From JANXZO01 sp964355115 (lineage in GTDB: Bacteria > Bacteroidota > Bacteroidia > Bacteroidales > FEN-979), in the NCBI GenBank assembly GCA_964355115.1, contig CAYHCQ010000146.1, positions 1 to 7,665 on the forward strand: a DNA stretch of 7,665 bases. Reading direction: 5' to 3'. Positions 6,477-7,665 of this stretch are shown here, piece by piece. Positions within the stretch are counted from its first letter, which is position 1. The number at the start of each line of letters is the position of its first letter. The notes under the pieces were generated by a model. It ran no database searches. It worked only from the letters and a program-made list of their open reading frames with translations, and was not told the origin of the DNA. Both the position numbers and the translations under genes were made by a program.

Positions 6477-7364
6477 TTGAAAAATCTCCGCATACCGGCT
6501 CATGTTTTCGCTCTCATTGCCATGCTATTCTGGGGGCTCTCCTTCATCTGGTCGGCGGTTCTGCTTAAATATTACGAGCCCGTAACAATAATATTCATCC
6601 GCCTTGTGCTCTCAGCAACGCTGCTGTTTGCCATTCATTACCTATTCTTTCCGCCCGAGAAAATAGCAAAGAAGGATTACAGGCTCCTCCTCCTGAGTGC
6701 CTTCTTCAACCCTTTCCTATATTTCCTGTGCGAAAACTACGGATTGAAATTTTCAACACCCACAATTGCCGCCGTGGTGATTGCAACCATTCCGGTTTTC
6801 TCACCGGTAGTTGCCTTTCTTGTTGTTAGAGAACGCCTCTCTTTTCTGAACCTCATTGGAATCGCTGTTTCCTTCATTGGTGTGATTGTCATGCTGATTA
6901 ACCGGGATCTCTCACTGGGGGCCGACATCCGGGGGGTATTATTTCTTTTCGGCGCTGTGCTTTCCGCGCTCTTCTATTCCGTACTGCTGAAAAAGCTCAC
7001 CAACCGCTACTCAGCCCTGATTCTTGTTGCATGGCAAAATCTTACCGGGATCTTTCTTTTTCTTCCTGTCTTTCTTTTATTTGAGGTAAAAACTGCAGCT
7101 GCAGTGCCGGTAACTCCTGTAATAATATCCTCCTTCCTGTTTTTATCGGTTTTGGCTTCATCCGTAGCATTCGTCTTTTTTGCACACTCCATCAAGCTTA
7201 TCGGTGTAAGCAAATCCAATATCTATTCAAACCTGATACCCGTTTTCACTGCTTTTTTCTCCTACTTCCTTCTGTCGGAATCAATTAATTTTCAAAAAAT
7301 CGCCGGAATCATCCTGGTCATTGGCGGCGTCTACCTTTCGGAGCGCACCAAACGCCTTAACTGA
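6477..7364 (+). CDS. EamA/DMT-superfamily transporter, 10 TM
   Basis: This 295-aa inner-membrane protein of the drug/metabolite transporter superfamily (EamA, RhaT/YdcZ-like) is a likely exporter of a small metabolite or amino acid; the substrate cannot be read from the sequence. It is made of two similar halves of about five hydrophobic helices each. The first half has the usual AMLFWGLSFIWS (15-26), the TIAAVVIATIPVFSPVVAFLVVRERL region (about 96-121) and GIAVSFIGVIVM (about 128-139). The second half has SNLIPVFTAFFSYFLLSE (251-268) and GIILVIGGVYLSER (277-290), a close echo of the first. The start is TTG at 6477: the only in-frame codons upstream before a stop (TAA at 6462) are not starts, and the first ATG (6522) would cut into the first helix. 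It is transcribed away from the sigma factor and has no evident functional link to it. Confidence 0.92.
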   Translation: MKNLRIPAHVFALIAMLFWGLSFIWSAVLLKYYEPVTIIFIRLVLSATLLFAIHYLFFPPEKIAKKDYRLLLLSAFFNPFLYFLCENYGLKFSTPTIAAVVIATIPVFSPVVAFLVVRERLSFLNLIGIAVSFIGVIVMLINRDLSLGADIRGVLFLFGAVLSALFYSVLLKKLTNRYSALILVAWQNLTGIFLFLPVFLLFEVKTAAAVPVTPVIISSFLFLSVLASSVAFVFFAHSIKLIGVSKSNIYSNLIPVFTAFFSYFLLSESINFQKIAGIILVIGGVYLSERTKRLN

Positions 7365-7386
7365 CAACAGATATTGACATTTTTCA

Positions 7387-7394
7387 TACCTTTG
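7387..7394 (+). promoter_or_regulatory. predicted -7 box (TACCTTTG) upstream of the HydG-like gene
   Basis: TACCTTTG is an exact match to the Bacteroidota TAnnTTTG element, 19 bp before the ATG at 7414 in the 49-bp gap after the transporter gene. A start of transcription near 7400 would give a leader of about 14 nt. No good -33 TTTG is seen at the normal distance; a TTG at 7374-7376 is too close. It suggests the HydG-like gene has its own promoter rather than depending on the transporter. Confidence 0.55.
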
Positions 7395-7413
7395 TGATGC
7401 TATACACAGCTAC

Positions 7414-7665
7414 ATGATATTCAGGCCAGAAAAATTAAAAATCAAGGATCAGCGCATGAAGCCCTTCATCGATCCGGATGAGATATGGGGCTATTTAAAC
7501 CAGGCAAAAGCAACCCCGGAGAGGGTACGTGAAATAATTGCGAAATCGCTCGATAAAAACCGGCTCACTCTTGAGGAGACGGCAATTCTTATCAATGCCA
7601 ATGAACCGGAGCTTATCGAAGAGATAAAGCAGGGAGCGAAAACCCTGAAGGAGAAGGTTTACGGA
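7414..7665 (+). CDS. hydG: [FeFe]-hydrogenase H-cluster radical SAM maturase HydG, N-terminal part (3' end outside window)
   Basis: Eighty-four codons are open to the right edge with no stop. The protein begins MIFRPEKLKIKDQ and continues with FIDPDEIWGYL (18-28), ATPERVREIIAKSL (33-46), RLTLEETAILIN (50-61) and ELIEEIKQGAKTLKEKVYG (66-84). This order of short helices ending in KxxxYG is the known N-terminus of HydG, just before the radical SAM core. HydG cleaves tyrosine and makes the Fe(CO)(CN) units of the [FeFe]-hydrogenase H-cluster. The CxxxCxxC cluster motif would lie just beyond the edge, so it cannot be confirmed. The related tyrosine lyase ThiH is the main alternative, but the DPDEIWGYL and LTLEETAIL wording fits HydG better. 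The start is ATG at 7414, supported by the TAnnTTTG box; ATG at 7456 is a second option. It implies an anaerobic, H2-metabolising host. Confidence 0.82.
   Translation, partial: MIFRPEKLKIKDQRMKPFIDPDEIWGYLNQAKATPERVREIIAKSLDKNRLTLEETAILINANEPELIEEIKQGAKTLKEKVYG

Noticed and set aside
7092..7105. Perfect 14-bp palindrome ACTGCAGCTGCAGT
   Set aside because: It lies inside the transporter coding sequence at an Ala-Ala-Ala stretch, so it is explained by codons and is not placed like an operator or terminator.
7397..7417. Six-codon leader ORF overlapping the HydG start as ATGA
   Set aside because: Its ATG lies at or before the predicted transcription start, and such tiny frames arise by chance; no regulatory codon run is seen.

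Overview
The window looks like chromosomal DNA from an anaerobic member of the Bacteroidota, probably Bacteroidales-like. The evidence is: no start codon is preceded by a clear Shine-Dalgarno sequence; three TAnnTTTG-like (sigma-ABfr type) promoter elements lie in the intergenic gaps; the ECF sigma factor sits next to DUF4097-type and head-GIN-type proteins; 7-bp tandem repeats occur between genes; and a gene at the right edge reads as the N-terminus of HydG, the [FeFe]-hydrogenase maturase of anaerobes. The species cannot be named from this sequence.

Left part (1-3275, + strand): three genes with overlapping ends. They are the C-terminal part of a DegT/DnrJ/EryC1/StrS sugar aminotransferase (cut by the window edge), a DPM1-like GT2 glycosyltransferase starting inside the aminotransferase stop (ATGA), and a complete NAD-dependent DNA ligase (ligA) starting inside the glycosyltransferase stop (TGATG). 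A surface-glycan operon thus runs directly into an essential replication and repair gene.

Middle part (6391 back to 3272, - strand): a four-gene unit in the order ECF sigma factor, cysteine-free single-pass membrane protein (candidate anti-sigma factor), secreted DUF4097-like repeat protein, then a lipoprotein with a GIN domain (DUF2807). The first three are 15 and 11 bp apart. The fourth follows a 184-bp gap carrying two different 7-bp tandem arrays. I infer an envelope-sensing regulatory unit whose outputs are two beta-solenoid envelope proteins. The last gene converges on ligA, and the two stop codons share one TTAA.

Right part (6392-7665, + strand): an 85-bp divergent promoter region, then an EamA/DMT-family 10-TM transporter that appears to start with TTG almost at its predicted transcription start, then a good TAnnTTTG box followed by the first 84 codons of a HydG-like radical SAM protein that runs off the window.

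No tRNA, rRNA, CRISPR array, insertion sequence or convincing intrinsic terminator was seen. The most interesting items are the sigma/anti-sigma/solenoid unit and the paired heptamer arrays. The rest is ordinary chromosomal content.
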